From assembly GCA_964484205.1 (NCBI GenBank), contig CAZAEZ010000026.1, forward strand, positions 1-64,000: DNA of 64,000 nt, given 5' to 3'. The translations under genes were made by a program, and so were the position numbers. Below are positions 34,199 to 43,214 of this stretch, piece after piece. This stretch comes from M3007 sp964484205 (GTDB lineage: Bacteria; Bacteroidota; Bacteroidia; Chitinophagales; Saprospiraceae). Position 1 is the first letter of the stretch. Every line of letters starts with the position of its first letter. The notes beneath the pieces are model-generated. The model had not been told where the DNA came from and searched no databases. It worked only from the letters and a program-made list of their open reading frames with translations.

Positions 34199-35434
34199 TC
34201 ACACGGTTTCCATGTAATTCAAATCCTCATCGAAAGTTTCCTTCATGCCGATCAGCGCCACAAAAGCAACAATCAAGCATACCGCGCCTACGATTGCGGC
34301 AGCAGGCAGAATACCGCCTGCAACTGCGGGATCTTTGAGCCACTTAAAGGAAGCGCCAATCGGCACCAGCATGCCCCGCGCAACATTGGGTACGGAAGTG
34401 GCAACCGTCGCCCGCAGGTTGGTGCCAAACTGTTCGGCCCCAATGGTCACAAAAATGACCCAAAAACCGACGGAGATTCCGAGCAGAAAATGGGCAAAGT
34501 AAAAACTTGCCGGTGAGGAAAAACCCGCTGCCAGGTAATAGGCCACCGCAAGGGTGTCCAGTGTCAGGAAAATCCACATCACTTTCAATCGACTTCGGAG
34601 AAACTGGCTTAACAGCCCGGAACCGATATCGCCCAGGATAAGCCCGGTGTAACATGCCGCGATGGCATTGCCGCCGGTGATGCCGCTCAGGCCCTTGGCT
34701 GCGCCAAATTCCGGCGCCAGTGTGATCAAGACGCCAACCACAAACCAGGTCGGCGAACCGATAAACAGGCAGCGAATGAACCGAACAAAGCGATTCCAGT
34801 TGGTAAACAGCGCGAAAAAGTTGCCGCGACTGACCGATGTGTCCGTCTGCATTTGCCGGAACATGCCCGATTCGCTCACGCTGATCCGCAACAGGAGCAG
34901 GAGTAGCCCGAGGCCGCCCCCGACAAAAAAACAAATACGCCAGGGAAAAAACAGGTCAATCACCCAGGCCAGCAGTGCGCCGCTCAGGCCGACCGAGGCG
35001 ACGATCATGGTGCCGTACCCGCGTTTTCCCTTGGGTAAAATTTCTGAAACCAGCGTAATGCCCGCCCCCAACTCGCCGGCCAGCCCGATACCGGCCATAA
35101 ACCGGAAGATGGCGTAATCGGTGGCGGAAGTGGCAAATCCGTTCAGAATATTCGCAACGGAATACAGAAAAATGGAGAAATAGAGTACGCGTACCCGGCC
35201 CTTTTTGTCGCCCAAAACGCCCCAGAGTATGCCGCCCAGCAACATACCGGCCATTTGCCAGTTGAGCAGGGAAATGCCGGTGTCGGTGAGGGCTTGCCCG
35301 GTGTATCCGAGGTCTTGCAAACTTTTTACCCGGACAAATCCGAACAGGAGCAGGTCATAGATATCGACGAAGTAGCCCAGGGCGGCCACGATTACGGCGG
35401 CATTGAGGAGTTTTACCGGCTTTTCCGTTTGCAT
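34199..35434 (-). CDS. major facilitator superfamily transporter
   Basis: A 411-aa polytopic protein with about 12 transmembrane segments. The loop 2-3 motif GGILWGVLGDKKGRVR matches the MFS GxLaDrxGrR signature, and GIGLAGELGAGITLVSE resembles motif segments of the metabolite:proton symporter (ProP/ShiA-like) group. The N-terminus (MQTEKPVKLLNAAVIVAALGYFVDIYDLLLF) places the first helix directly after a short cytoplasmic tail. The substrate cannot be inferred from context. It is divergent from the Nudix gene across a repeat-rich 183-nt gap. Confidence 0.87.
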   Translation of the reverse strand: MQTEKPVKLLNAAVIVAALGYFVDIYDLLLFGFVRVKSLQDLGYTGQALTDTGISLLNWQMAGMLLGGILWGVLGDKKGRVRVLYFSIFLYSVANILNGFATSATDYAIFRFMAGIGLAGELGAGITLVSEILPKGKRGYGTMIVASVGLSGALLAWVIDLFFPWRICFFVGGGLGLLLLLLRISVSESGMFRQMQTDTSVSRGNFFALFTNWNRFVRFIRCLFIGSPTWFVVGVLITLAPEFGAAKGLSGITGGNAIAACYTGLILGDIGSGLLSQFLRSRLKVMWIFLTLDTLAVAYYLAAGFSSPASFYFAHFLLGISVGFWVIFVTIGAEQFGTNLRATVATSVPNVARGMLVPIGASFKWLKDPAVAGGILPAAAIVGAVCLIVAFVALIGMKETFDEDLNYMETV

Positions 35435-35489
35435 AAAATTCGGGTTGCAAATGTTCTGGATTCAGGCGGGCAAAGTACGGGAAAAATTT

Positions 35490-35601
35490 GGGGTCATTTG
35501 GGGTCATTTGGAGGTCATTGGGGCCATTAGGAAATCTTGGTTTATTACTTTTGAACTTTGCATTCAATCAAAAAATAAACTTTCAAATGACCCCAATGAC
35601 C
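35490..35601. repeat. 10-bp tandem repeat with inverted copy in the MFS/Nudix divergent gap
   Basis: Four 10-bp units run from 35490 to 35529 (two exact GGGGTCATTT, then two degenerate). An inverted copy, AAATGACCCCAATGACC, lies at 35585-35601. The Nudix promoter box (35546-35553) falls in the spacer between them, so the arms could form a hairpin around the promoter. The gap contains no other feature. Confidence 0.75.
35546..35553 (+). promoter_or_regulatory. possible -7 box of the Nudix gene
   Basis: TACTTTTG (TAnnTTTG), 64 nt before the Nudix ATG. No -33 TTG at standard spacing. Confidence 0.4.
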
Positions 35602-35617
35602 TTTAATTACCAATAAA

Positions 35618-36169
35618 ATGTCCAACAACGATCCACTTCCCTGGCAGGTTGAATCCCGGCGGTATGTCTACAATCGCGCACCCTACATGATTATGCGGGA
35701 AGACAGTGTGCGCCTGCCCAACGGGGCGCAAATTCCGGATTACTTTGTTTTTGAATATCCGGATTGGGTGACTGTGCTGGCGGTAACCACAACCGGCCAA
35801 CTGGTACTGATCCGGCAATACCGGCATGGCATCGGCGATGTGCATTTTGAATTGCCGGCTGGCGTTGCCGATCCCGGGGAAGCCTTGTTGGAAAGTGCAA
35901 AACGGGAGTTGCTGGAGGAAACGGGTTTTGGCGGCGGCGACTGGCGTTTTTTCATGAAAGTTTGCGCCAACCCGGGTACGCACAGCAATTGGTGCCATAT
36001 TTTTTTAGCCACTGGCGTAGAACAACAAGAGCACCAGCAACTGGATCACACGGAAGATATCCAGGTGCGCCTTTTGTCGCCGTCGGAAACACGGGATGTG
36101 CTGCGATCGGGTGGGGTTGCGCAGGCCATGCATGCAGCGCCGTTGTGGCGTTTTTTTGCGGAAAACTAA
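35618..36169 (+). CDS. Nudix hydrolase (ADP-ribose pyrophosphatase-like)
   Basis: A 183-aa Nudix protein. The Nudix box is complete: Gly, then Glu after five residues, and RELLEETGF (GVADPGEALLESAKRELLEETG region, about residues 85-107). The preceding strands (VLAVTTTGQLVLIRQYRHG) are typical of ADP-ribose/ADP-sugar hydrolases (NudF type), so hydrolysis of ADP-ribose or a related nucleotide sugar is most likely. The stop codon overlaps that of the convergent SGNH gene by four bases. Confidence 0.88.
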   Translation: MSNNDPLPWQVESRRYVYNRAPYMIMREDSVRLPNGAQIPDYFVFEYPDWVTVLAVTTTGQLVLIRQYRHGIGDVHFELPAGVADPGEALLESAKRELLEETGFGGGDWRFFMKVCANPGTHSNWCHIFLATGVEQQEHQQLDHTEDIQVRLLSPSETRDVLRSGGVAQAMHAAPLWRFFAEN

Positions 36170-36873
36170 GGCCTCAGGGCGTTTTTCGACACCGGGAACA
36201 GGAGTTGTACCCACGCCGAATACTGGCTGGCGGAAGGATGTAAACCATCGGAAGCGACCAGTTCCGGTTGGTCCAGACCCATGCGGGAGATTGGCGTTAC
36301 GTCGACAAATGTCACGCCATAGGATTCAGTAATGCTACGTTTTACAGCGTTGAACAGGTCAATTTTTTGAGAAATAGTTGCCGGAGAAAAATTTTGCCCG
36401 TAGGGGGTGTAAGCCCAATCGGGAATCGAGACAACCAGTACCCGTTCCTTTTTTCCATCCGCGTAGGTCAGCGCGCGCTGGAGCAGGTTCTCAAACTGCG
36501 TTTTGTAGGTATCAATGCTGCCATTTTGGTATTGGTTGTTAACGCCGATGCAGAGGGTCACCAGGTCGAAGATGCTGTCGGCAATATTGGTGGCATTATT
36601 CAGCGCCGTCTGCAATTGATCCGTACGCCAGCCTGTTTGAGCAATAATGCGGATGCTTTTTAGCTGAACCCCCACCTGCTGCAAACTGTCGGCCAGTTGA
36701 TTCGGGAAATTACTTTCCCACGGCACACTTTCACCTTTGGTGTACGAATCGCCAAGGGCAAGTATGGAAATGGGCGGGGCCGGTTTAGGGACAGCCGGCG
36801 GAGCCTTCTCCTTTTGGCAATTAAGGAGGGTAAACAAGCAAATAAACAAGCACATTTCAGGTATCCGGATCAT
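36166..36873 (-). CDS. SGNH/GDSL hydrolase family lipoprotein
   Basis: A 235-aa protein with a lipoprotein signal (CLFICLFTLLNC-QKEK) and a proline-rich spacer, then a SGNH esterase domain: block I LALGDSYTKG with the nucleophile Ser, block II near QTGWRTDQL, block III GVNNQYQNG (Asn in GxNN), and block V DGLHPSASQY with the Asp-His pair. It is an outer-membrane or periplasmic esterase/lipase-like enzyme, possibly a carbohydrate or lipid deacylase; substrate unknown. I use the ATG at 36873, where the lipobox signal begins, not the longer frame to 37017. Confidence 0.85.
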   Translation of the reverse strand: MIRIPEMCLFICLFTLLNCQKEKAPPAVPKPAPPISILALGDSYTKGESVPWESNFPNQLADSLQQVGVQLKSIRIIAQTGWRTDQLQTALNNATNIADSIFDLVTLCIGVNNQYQNGSIDTYKTQFENLLQRALTYADGKKERVLVVSIPDWAYTPYGQNFSPATISQKIDLFNAVKRSITESYGVTFVDVTPISRMGLDQPELVASDGLHPSASQYSAWVQLLFPVSKNALRP

Positions 36874-36976
36874 GCTCTTTTTTTGCCTGAAACAATGAAA
36901 AGGGCAAAATAGTTGGGAGACCGCTATGCCAGTTGATTCAAGTTTGCCCAAACTGCAGGGAACTATACAAGCGTAA

Positions 36977-37210
36977 TCAGCCTGGTTGTTTTTCGACTTT
37001 TTTCTCCTGCCGGTCAAACAGCCATTTCAAGGCAAAAGCCAAACCAATGCCCATTAACACACAACCCGGAAAAAAATAAAAGTTCCGAGTCCAGGCCCAG
37101 TTTAAATCCGGGAAGATCAGTTTGACTAAAATGATTACACTGAAGCACAACATCCCTGTGCTAATGCCTATGGGCATAGGTCCCTGTTGAAACAATTCCT
37201 TTTTAAACAT
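36977..37210 (-). CDS. small membrane protein, 77 aa
   Basis: Not recognised. It starts MFKKELFQQGPMPIGIS and has two hydrophobic helices (about residues 12-35 and 45-65) with a charged tail (RQEKKVEKQPG). The ATG at 37210 overlaps the end of the upstream small gene (ATGTTTAA, 8-bp overlap), so the pair is translationally coupled. An alternative ATG at 37234 would add eight lysine-rich residues. Two-helix topology with both ends likely cytoplasmic. Confidence 0.65.
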   Translation of the reverse strand: MFKKELFQQGPMPIGISTGMLCFSVIILVKLIFPDLNWAWTRNFYFFPGCVLMGIGLAFALKWLFDRQEKKVEKQPG

Positions 37211-37430
37211 TTTTTTCGGTTTCTTTTTTTTCAATCCAGTTCATAAGCCATGCGCGGGAATAGCCAAAAAACAACCCTCCGGCAGTCCAAATCAGGAAAT
37301 GCGTCGGCAGGCGGTCGGTAATGAGTTCGCCGTTCCAGTAGTCGATGAAATTCAGGATGGCGAACATACTCCATCCCCAGATGAGCCCCAGGAGCCAGGG
37401 CATGCTTTGGTAAGGATTTTTCTTGGTCAT
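37203..37430 (-). CDS. small membrane protein, 75 aa
   Basis: Not recognised. MTKKNPYQSMPWLLGLIWGWSMFAILNFIDYW then a second hydrophobic segment (HFLIWTAGGLFFGYSRAWL) and a charged C-terminus (WIEKKETEKNV). Two transmembrane helices are likely. It is the first gene of a coupled pair with the 77-aa membrane protein. Such coupled pairs of tiny two-helix proteins often work as heteromeric complexes; no function can be assigned here. Confidence 0.65.
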   Translation of the reverse strand: MTKKNPYQSMPWLLGLIWGWSMFAILNFIDYWNGELITDRLPTHFLIWTAGGLFFGYSRAWLMNWIEKKETEKNV

Positions 37431-37580
37431 ATTTATTTTGCTGTGGCGATGCGATCACCGTTGAAATACTTCGCTAATTTAAAACGATTATCGGGATCGG
37501 CCAGGTTCATTTTTGGCTAAATACCATCCATTTTGTTCTTTTGGGCAGCGGCAGGCCCATCTTGCCCCATCTTTGAATTT

Positions 37581-39716
37581 ATGAAACGAATTTTCCTGTT
37601 TTTTCTGCTAGGTTGTCTCTCCCAAACAACCGTTAAAGCGACCCATATTGTGGGTGGCGAAATTACGTACACCTGCCTTGGGAATGATCTTTACGAGATA
37701 AAACTGACCGTGTACCGCGATTGCTACACCGGGGTTCCCTGGTTTGACGACCCTGCCGCCATCGGCATTTATGACGACAACTGGAATCTCATCCAAAACC
37801 TCCAACTGAACTGGGATCCAAGCACACACGATACCCTTCCGATCGTTTTGGATGACCCCTGCCTCGTGGTGCCGCCCAATGTTTGTGTAAACCGCAGTAC
37901 CTACGTCGATACGGTTTACCTGCCGTTCCGGGCAGGCGGATACACCATCGTTTACCAACGATGCTGCCGCAACCAGCTGATCCGCAACATTGTAGGGCCA
38001 CTCCGGACGGGTATTACCATTTTGACCCATGTTTCGGAAAAAACCATGCGCGAATGCAACAGTGCCGCTGTTTTTAACAAATGGCCGCCGGTAGCCATCT
38101 GCGTCCATCAGCCGATCAATTTCGATCACTCGGCCACTGACCCTGATGGCGACTCGCTGGTTTACCGGGTTTGCACGCCCTTGCACGGGGCTGATTCCGT
38201 AGCACCGCAACCCAATCCGCCCAAAAAAGGCCCCTACCCGGAGGTCATTTGGAATGCGCCTTATAATTTATCGAACATACTCGGTGGCGATCCTCTGGTG
38301 ATAAATCCGCAAACCGGTTTTATCACCGGCGTACCCAACACCATCGGCAATTTTGTGGTCGGCGTCTGTGTGGATGAATACCGGGACGACACCCTGATTT
38401 CCACCACGCGCCGGGACTTCCAATACAACGTTGCCGATTGCGGAGTGCCGACCGCCGCGTTTTTTGCGCCCCAGGGTGGTTGCGAAGGGGAAACGATCCG
38501 GTTTGTCAATCAAAGCAATGTGCAGGACACCCGTTGGTATTTCGATTGGCCCAACAACCTTTCCCTGACTACCACGGAACGTTCGCCAACGTTTCAGTTT
38601 CCGGATACCGGAACATACACCGTTGCATTGATCACCGTGCCGGGCGCACCCTGTTCAGACACGTTTTTTCAGGAAATAAAGATCGGCGCCTTTCATATCG
38701 ATGCCGACATGGATTACGAGCTACCGCTTTGCGACAACAATGGTTTGCTCATACAGGCATTCGACAACAGCACCGACTCGGTGTACGGCATTGAATCCTG
38801 GACCTGGCGCCTGACCGGCCCCGGTGGTTTTTCGACGCAGTCGAACCAGCAAAACCCTTCTTTTTTAGTGAACAAGCCGGGAAGTTATCAACTGCGGTTG
38901 ATCGTCATGTCGGCGGGGGGCTGCCGGGATACCCTGATCAAACAATTTAATGCTCCGATTCCCCGGGTCGACAGTTTGATCGGCGAACTGACGATTTGCC
39001 CGGGCGATACCGTTCGGCTGAATTCAGGTGGAATAATCGGTTACCTGTACGAATGGTCGCCGGCCTCGACGCTTTCCGATTCGACCGCGGCCGATCCATT
39101 GGCTTTTCCAATAAACACAACCGATTACCTGGTTACTATTTCCAATGCCGGCTGTACCTATGAGGGAATGGTCACGGTGTTTGTGGCGGATACCAGCAAC
39201 CTGACTGCAACCGCTACACCGGCAACGATTTACCTGGGGGGGAGTTCACAATTGGAAGCTTTGCTCTCCGGGCCGGGTACGGTGAGTTGGACACCCGCCG
39301 GTTCGTTGTCAAATCCCAATATTGCCAACCCGGTTGCACAACCCAACAGTACCACAACATACACGGCACGCATAGTACTTCCCGGAGGTTGCATCCTGGA
39401 ACGCGATGTTACCGTCACGGTATTGTTCCCCAATTGTGAGGAGCCGTTTGTTTTTTTTCCAACAGGCTTTTCACCAAATGGCGACGGGGAGAACGATGTG
39501 TTAAAGCCGGAAAGCCTGGTAATTGAAGAGCTGTACTGGGCTGTGTATAACCGTTGGGGGGAGAAAGTTTTTGAAACCAATAACCCTGACGAGGCTTGGG
39601 ACGGGACGTACAAAGGCGAACCCCAGCCTGCCGAAACCTATGGCTATTACCTGCGGGTACGTTGTTTGGGCGGCGTCGAATCCTTCCGAAAAGGCAATGT
39701 TACCCTGTTGCGCTGA
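37581..39716 (+). CDS. gliding motility-associated C-terminal domain protein (T9SS type B), paralogue 1
   Basis: A 711-aa secreted protein with signal peptide (MKRIFLFFLLGCLSQTTVKA). The mature part begins THIVGGEITYTCLG, the same opening as its convergent neighbour (HIIGGEITYEF), followed by paired Cys in VYRDCYTG and YQRCCRNQ, a cadherin-like DHSATDPDGDSLVYR segment and beta-sandwich/PKD-like domains. The last about 85 residues are the CHU_C type B sorting domain (FFPTGFSPNGDGENDVL, YNRWGEKVFETNNPDEAWDGTYKG). Predicted surface-attached or secreted adhesin-like protein. ATG at 37581 begins the signal peptide. Confidence 0.9.
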   Translation: MKRIFLFFLLGCLSQTTVKATHIVGGEITYTCLGNDLYEIKLTVYRDCYTGVPWFDDPAAIGIYDDNWNLIQNLQLNWDPSTHDTLPIVLDDPCLVVPPNVCVNRSTYVDTVYLPFRAGGYTIVYQRCCRNQLIRNIVGPLRTGITILTHVSEKTMRECNSAAVFNKWPPVAICVHQPINFDHSATDPDGDSLVYRVCTPLHGADSVAPQPNPPKKGPYPEVIWNAPYNLSNILGGDPLVINPQTGFITGVPNTIGNFVVGVCVDEYRDDTLISTTRRDFQYNVADCGVPTAAFFAPQGGCEGETIRFVNQSNVQDTRWYFDWPNNLSLTTTERSPTFQFPDTGTYTVALITVPGAPCSDTFFQEIKIGAFHIDADMDYELPLCDNNGLLIQAFDNSTDSVYGIESWTWRLTGPGGFSTQSNQQNPSFLVNKPGSYQLRLIVMSAGGCRDTLIKQFNAPIPRVDSLIGELTICPGDTVRLNSGGIIGYLYEWSPASTLSDSTAADPLAFPINTTDYLVTISNAGCTYEGMVTVFVADTSNLTATATPATIYLGGSSQLEALLSGPGTVSWTPAGSLSNPNIANPVAQPNSTTTYTARIVLPGGCILERDVTVTVLFPNCEEPFVFFPTGFSPNGDGENDVLKPESLVIEELYWAVYNRWGEKVFETNNPDEAWDGTYKGEPQPAETYGYYLRVRCLGGVESFRKGNVTLLR

Positions 39717-39731
39717 TCAGCGCAACAGGGT
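39702..39731. terminator. perfect 30-bp palindrome over two abutting stop codons
   Basis: The two convergent genes both end ACC CTG TTG CGC TGA (Thr-Leu-Leu-Arg-stop), and their TGA codons abut at 39716/39717. The result is a perfect palindrome of 15-bp halves with its axis between the stops. It can form a strong hairpin in either transcript but is not followed by a T tract, so termination is plausible, not proven. Confidence 0.75.
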
Positions 39732-41984
39732 TGCATATCCTTTATATTCGTGTTTGTTGCCCCGTGGTCCGGTGAAAGACACGACGTAGACGTATACGCC
39801 GGGAGGGGCCGGCTGCCCGGTATTTTGTTTCCGGCCGTTCCAGTCCTCGTCGGGGTTGTTGGTTTCAAAAACCATTTCACCCCAGCGGTTCCAGATATTC
39901 ATTTGAAAATCAGCCACACCTTCCAGGTAGCCTTTTCCGAGAAAACCGTCGTTTTGACCGTCGCCGTTGGGGGTGAACGCATTGGGCATGTGCCAATAGA
40001 TCACCGGGGTGATGTCCAGGTATTTGGTCAGCGAATCTTTGCAACCCTCCGGGTGCGTTGCGATCAGGGTTATTTTCATCAAACCGGTATCCTGAAAGGT
40101 GAAATTCGGATTTTGCGCAGTCGAGGTGCCGTATTCATCAAACTGCCAGTTCCAGCGATTGGCCCCAATGGATAAGTCCGTGAATTGCACCGTATTGTTA
40201 AACCTGCTGAGCAGCGAATCCGGGAAATACGTGAAATCGGCAACCGGGGAGGGTTCCACCCGGATGAGGTTGATAAACTCGTCGGCGATATAGCAGCCGA
40301 TGGGTGAGGTAATTTCAACGCGGACGGTGTAAACGCCCGGTTCTTCATAAACATGGGTCGGACTGATTACGCCGCTGGTAGTATTTCCATCGCCGAAGTC
40401 CCATTTAATATCGTAGGTGCTGTCGATCGGGGTCGATAAATTATTGAAAAAGATGTCCGCCGGGGTACAGCCGATAAAGCGGTTGGGTTGCAAAATGATC
40501 AGTGGCGGAACCGGGTACCAGTTTACCACTTTGATGGCGTTGTCCGTGCAGTTATTTTTATCATACACACGCAGGTTCACCGGGTGGTCGCCGGGTATCG
40601 GGTACTGGTAGCTGGGATTTTTCAGGTTGGAGCTGCCTCCCGGGACGCCAAAATTCCAGCTCCAGCGGTTTATCCCCCCTTCGCCGGTCGACAGGTCGGT
40701 AAAATCTACCGGCCCGGCAACGCAAGTGTCGTAATCAAAAGAAAAATCGGCATTGATCTCCGGAAAAATATTCACGGCAATGTAGGCGGTGTCGGCGCAG
40801 GGCGAACCGGGGTTCAGGTAAAGCGCGCCGGTGTACGAGCCCGTATCGGGGAAGGTGACGGTGCTGTTCCAGTTGTCCTTATCGATGAAGGTGGATGTTT
40901 TCAGGTTAAACCGCCATTCAAATTCAAAAATATTGGACTGCTGGACGCTGAGGTTCTGAAAGGTCACCGTGTTTTCGCCGCAGGACTTCAGCACAAAGCG
41001 TTGGGGCCCGGCAATACTGTCGCTTTGAATGTTGGCCAACACTGTCGGGGTGCATTCCGCAACGTTAAATTGAAAATCGCGGCGTACGGTGGAGAGCAAT
41101 GTTGCGCCCCGGAATTCCTGGATACAAACCCCCACGACGAATTGCCCGAGTGAATTTGGGGTGCCCGTGATCATGCCTGTGTTGTTGTTGATACTGATCT
41201 GGGGGTTTCCACCCATCGGGTTGCTCGCACTGTAGTTGGGCACCACAAAAGGGGTATTGATAAAAGGAGGGCCGCAGGGTGGAGTGGGTATGGCGCCATT
41301 GCAGTCATACAGTCCCGGCGGGTTCAGGATCGGGCCGCCACCGTCGAGCGGATTGCAAAAACTGTAAAAAATCTGGTCGCCTTCCGGGTCGGTCGCCGAG
41401 TGGTCGAAATTCAGCGGGATATTATTGCAAATAATGATCGGCGGGAAATCATTGAATGTCGGGCTGCTGTTTTGTACTTGCTGGGCGGCTGCCGTTAATT
41501 CGATCATATAGGTGGCGCCATGGTCGCCGGGTTGCACGATGTTTTTGATGGTCTGGTTCCGGCAACACCGCTGGTAAACAATGAAATAACTGTCGGTGAT
41601 CAAAACCGGCAAGGTGCGTTCAAAGATATAAATGCCTTCTTCCACACACACATTGGGCAGTTGGGTGATACAAGGCGGCGGGACCGGGATAATCCGGGTA
41701 ATGGATTGAATCTGAACTTCAAAGGAGGAGAACAAAACATTGTTGGTATAACTCCCCCGGTAAATCGCCATTTGCGCAGGATTGTCATAGCCCGCGCCGC
41801 CGCCGAGGCAGTCCCGGTATATTTTCATGGTAAAGCGATACCTGTTCTGCCCATCCGGAGTCGCATTCAAAAATTCATAAGTGATTTCTCCGCCGATAAT
41901 ATGTCGGGCATGCAGCAATTCCGGAAATAGAAAAAGGCAAATCAGAATTGGGGCGGTAAAAAAGCGTAGGAAATTGGCGCGCAT
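39717..41984 (-). CDS. PKD-domain gliding motility-associated C-terminal domain protein (T9SS type B), paralogue 2
   Basis: A 755-aa secreted protein, N-terminal signal (FLRFFTAPILICLFLFPELLHA) followed by RHIIGGEITYEFLN, paired Cys (IYRDCLGG, YQRCCRNQ) and the cadherin-like FDHSATDPEGDQIFYSF segment, all shared with paralogue 1. PKD-type sandwiches follow (FEFEWRFN, NRWSWNFGVPGGS, YDIKWDFGDGNTT; about residues 350-640). The type B sorting domain is at the end (MPNAFTPNGDGQNDGF, WNRWGEMVFETNNPDEDWNGRKQ). Convergent duplicates of this kind suggest an inverted duplication with divergence. Predicted surface adhesin. Confidence 0.9.
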   Translation of the reverse strand: MRANFLRFFTAPILICLFLFPELLHARHIIGGEITYEFLNATPDGQNRYRFTMKIYRDCLGGGAGYDNPAQMAIYRGSYTNNVLFSSFEVQIQSITRIIPVPPPCITQLPNVCVEEGIYIFERTLPVLITDSYFIVYQRCCRNQTIKNIVQPGDHGATYMIELTAAAQQVQNSSPTFNDFPPIIICNNIPLNFDHSATDPEGDQIFYSFCNPLDGGGPILNPPGLYDCNGAIPTPPCGPPFINTPFVVPNYSASNPMGGNPQISINNNTGMITGTPNSLGQFVVGVCIQEFRGATLLSTVRRDFQFNVAECTPTVLANIQSDSIAGPQRFVLKSCGENTVTFQNLSVQQSNIFEFEWRFNLKTSTFIDKDNWNSTVTFPDTGSYTGALYLNPGSPCADTAYIAVNIFPEINADFSFDYDTCVAGPVDFTDLSTGEGGINRWSWNFGVPGGSSNLKNPSYQYPIPGDHPVNLRVYDKNNCTDNAIKVVNWYPVPPLIILQPNRFIGCTPADIFFNNLSTPIDSTYDIKWDFGDGNTTSGVISPTHVYEEPGVYTVRVEITSPIGCYIADEFINLIRVEPSPVADFTYFPDSLLSRFNNTVQFTDLSIGANRWNWQFDEYGTSTAQNPNFTFQDTGLMKITLIATHPEGCKDSLTKYLDITPVIYWHMPNAFTPNGDGQNDGFLGKGYLEGVADFQMNIWNRWGEMVFETNNPDEDWNGRKQNTGQPAPPGVYVYVVSFTGPRGNKHEYKGYATLLR

Positions 41985-42076
41985 CTGTGTCAGTTCAAAA
42001 ATGTTTGGGTGAAAAGTCGGACTTTTGTCCTTTCAAATGTAAACGAAGAACGGTAAATAACCTCCATTTGTTGAGT

Positions 42077-42655
42077 ATGTTCCTGCTACGTGACGACATT
42101 TCAGAAATTGCCCGGCTCCTCGAAGCCGGTGGATTAATTTGTTACCCTACGGATACGGTTTGGGGCATCGGGTGTGATGCTACCAATGAGGCTGCCATCG
42201 AACGTCTCGCCAAACTCAAAGGGTATGAAGAAAAAGCCAGACAAGGATTTGTTCTACTGGTAGACGGCCTACCGATGCTCAACCGCTTTGTTCCGGAGAT
42301 ACATCCCAAGGTGCAGACGCTGCTGGCCTACCATACGCGGCCGCTAACCATTATTTACAAACAGGCCCTGGGTTTGCCCGAATCGGTAAAAGCGGCAAAT
42401 GGTTCTGTAGCAATCCGGATTGCGAAAGATGCCTTTTGCCAGGAACTGATTAAAAATCTGGGAAAGCCAATCGTAAGTACCATTGCCGCCAAGGCAAATG
42501 AACCTTTCCCGCCAACCTATGGCGCAATCTCAAGCGAAATCCTGGGCGCCGTGGATTATGTGGTCAAGTACCGCCAAGACGATAAAGAACCCCACGAACC
42601 CTCCTCGATTGCTTATCTGGATGGTTCGCGGGAACTTGAGTTTTTGCGGGACTAA
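42077..42655 (+). CDS. L-threonylcarbamoyladenylate synthase family (Sua5/YciO/YrdC)
   Basis: A 192-aa protein of the YrdC fold, which makes threonylcarbamoyl-AMP for the t6A37 modification of ANN-decoding tRNAs. Signature: GGLICYPTDTVWGIGCDATNEAAIERLAKLKG with KxR...S pattern and SVAIRIAKDAF. The YciO subgroup lacks this activity, and I cannot separate the two from sequence alone. I chose the ATG at 42077; the frame extends upstream to 41987, but that part overlaps the paralogue-2 promoter region and lacks homology. Confidence 0.88.
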   Translation: MFLLRDDISEIARLLEAGGLICYPTDTVWGIGCDATNEAAIERLAKLKGYEEKARQGFVLLVDGLPMLNRFVPEIHPKVQTLLAYHTRPLTIIYKQALGLPESVKAANGSVAIRIAKDAFCQELIKNLGKPIVSTIAAKANEPFPPTYGAISSEILGAVDYVVKYRQDDKEPHEPSSIAYLDGSRELEFLRD

Positions 42656-42657
42656 TT

Positions 42658-43092
42658 TTATTCCAACGTGAATACATAAAACCGTTCGACAAAAGTGCCG
42701 TGGTTATCTATGGCATAAAACCGGAATTCAAATTGATCGCCAGGTTGGAGCCCTCCGGTAAACGGCAGCGGCAAATTTTTGATGCTGGTCGTGCCGGTGA
42801 AGTTAAGGGTATTGCTGCGCAGGCCGGTGTCGGATTGTAATACTCCGACAAAAGTGCCATTTACACGGTAACTGAACTCCCACTCCGTGATGTATTGGTC
42901 ATCGGCATCGGGATCAGTCGTGTTGGCGATAATGTCAAAATCCAGCTCATCGTTTGGCGTGCGGGTACCCGATTGGTCGACATCAGCCCAGAATATATCG
43001 TAACGTTCCAGTTCGATGGGAAACGGATCGTCGTCGCAACCGACAGTAAAAAGCAGGCTTAATCCTAATGAAAGCAGAATGGTCTTTTTCAT
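42658..43092 (-). CDS. hypothetical lipoprotein, 144 aa
   Basis: No family recognised. A lipoprotein signal (SLGLSLLFTVGC-DDDPFP) is clear, with an acidic stretch after the lipidated Cys that does not match the inner-membrane retention signal of Proteobacteria. The rest looks like a single immunoglobulin-like beta-sandwich (DQYITEWEFSYRVNGTFVG, GDQFEFRFYAIDNHGTFVERFYVF). It may be outer-membrane anchored. Its stop is 2 nt from the Sua5 stop (convergent). A full two-box promoter lies upstream. Confidence 0.75.
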   Translation of the reverse strand: MKKTILLSLGLSLLFTVGCDDDPFPIELERYDIFWADVDQSGTRTPNDELDFDIIANTTDPDADDQYITEWEFSYRVNGTFVGVLQSDTGLRSNTLNFTGTTSIKNLPLPFTGGLQPGDQFEFRFYAIDNHGTFVERFYVFTLE

Positions 43093-43108
43093 AACTTTTT
43101 TTTAGCAA

Positions 43109-43140
43109 CAAACCTAAAGCCTGGAATCCGGTTATGGCAA
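43109..43140 (-). promoter_or_regulatory. Bacteroidota-type promoter of the 144-aa lipoprotein
   Basis: Minus strand: -33 TTG at 43138-43140, 21-bp spacer, -7 TAGGTTTG at 43109-43116, 16 nt before the ATG. Confidence 0.5.
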
Positions 43141-43214
43141 GATATGCCGAAGGCTTTAGGATAGGTTTAACCTGTTCTCTGAATGTTAAAATCTGATTTT
43201 AACACTTCCCCTGC

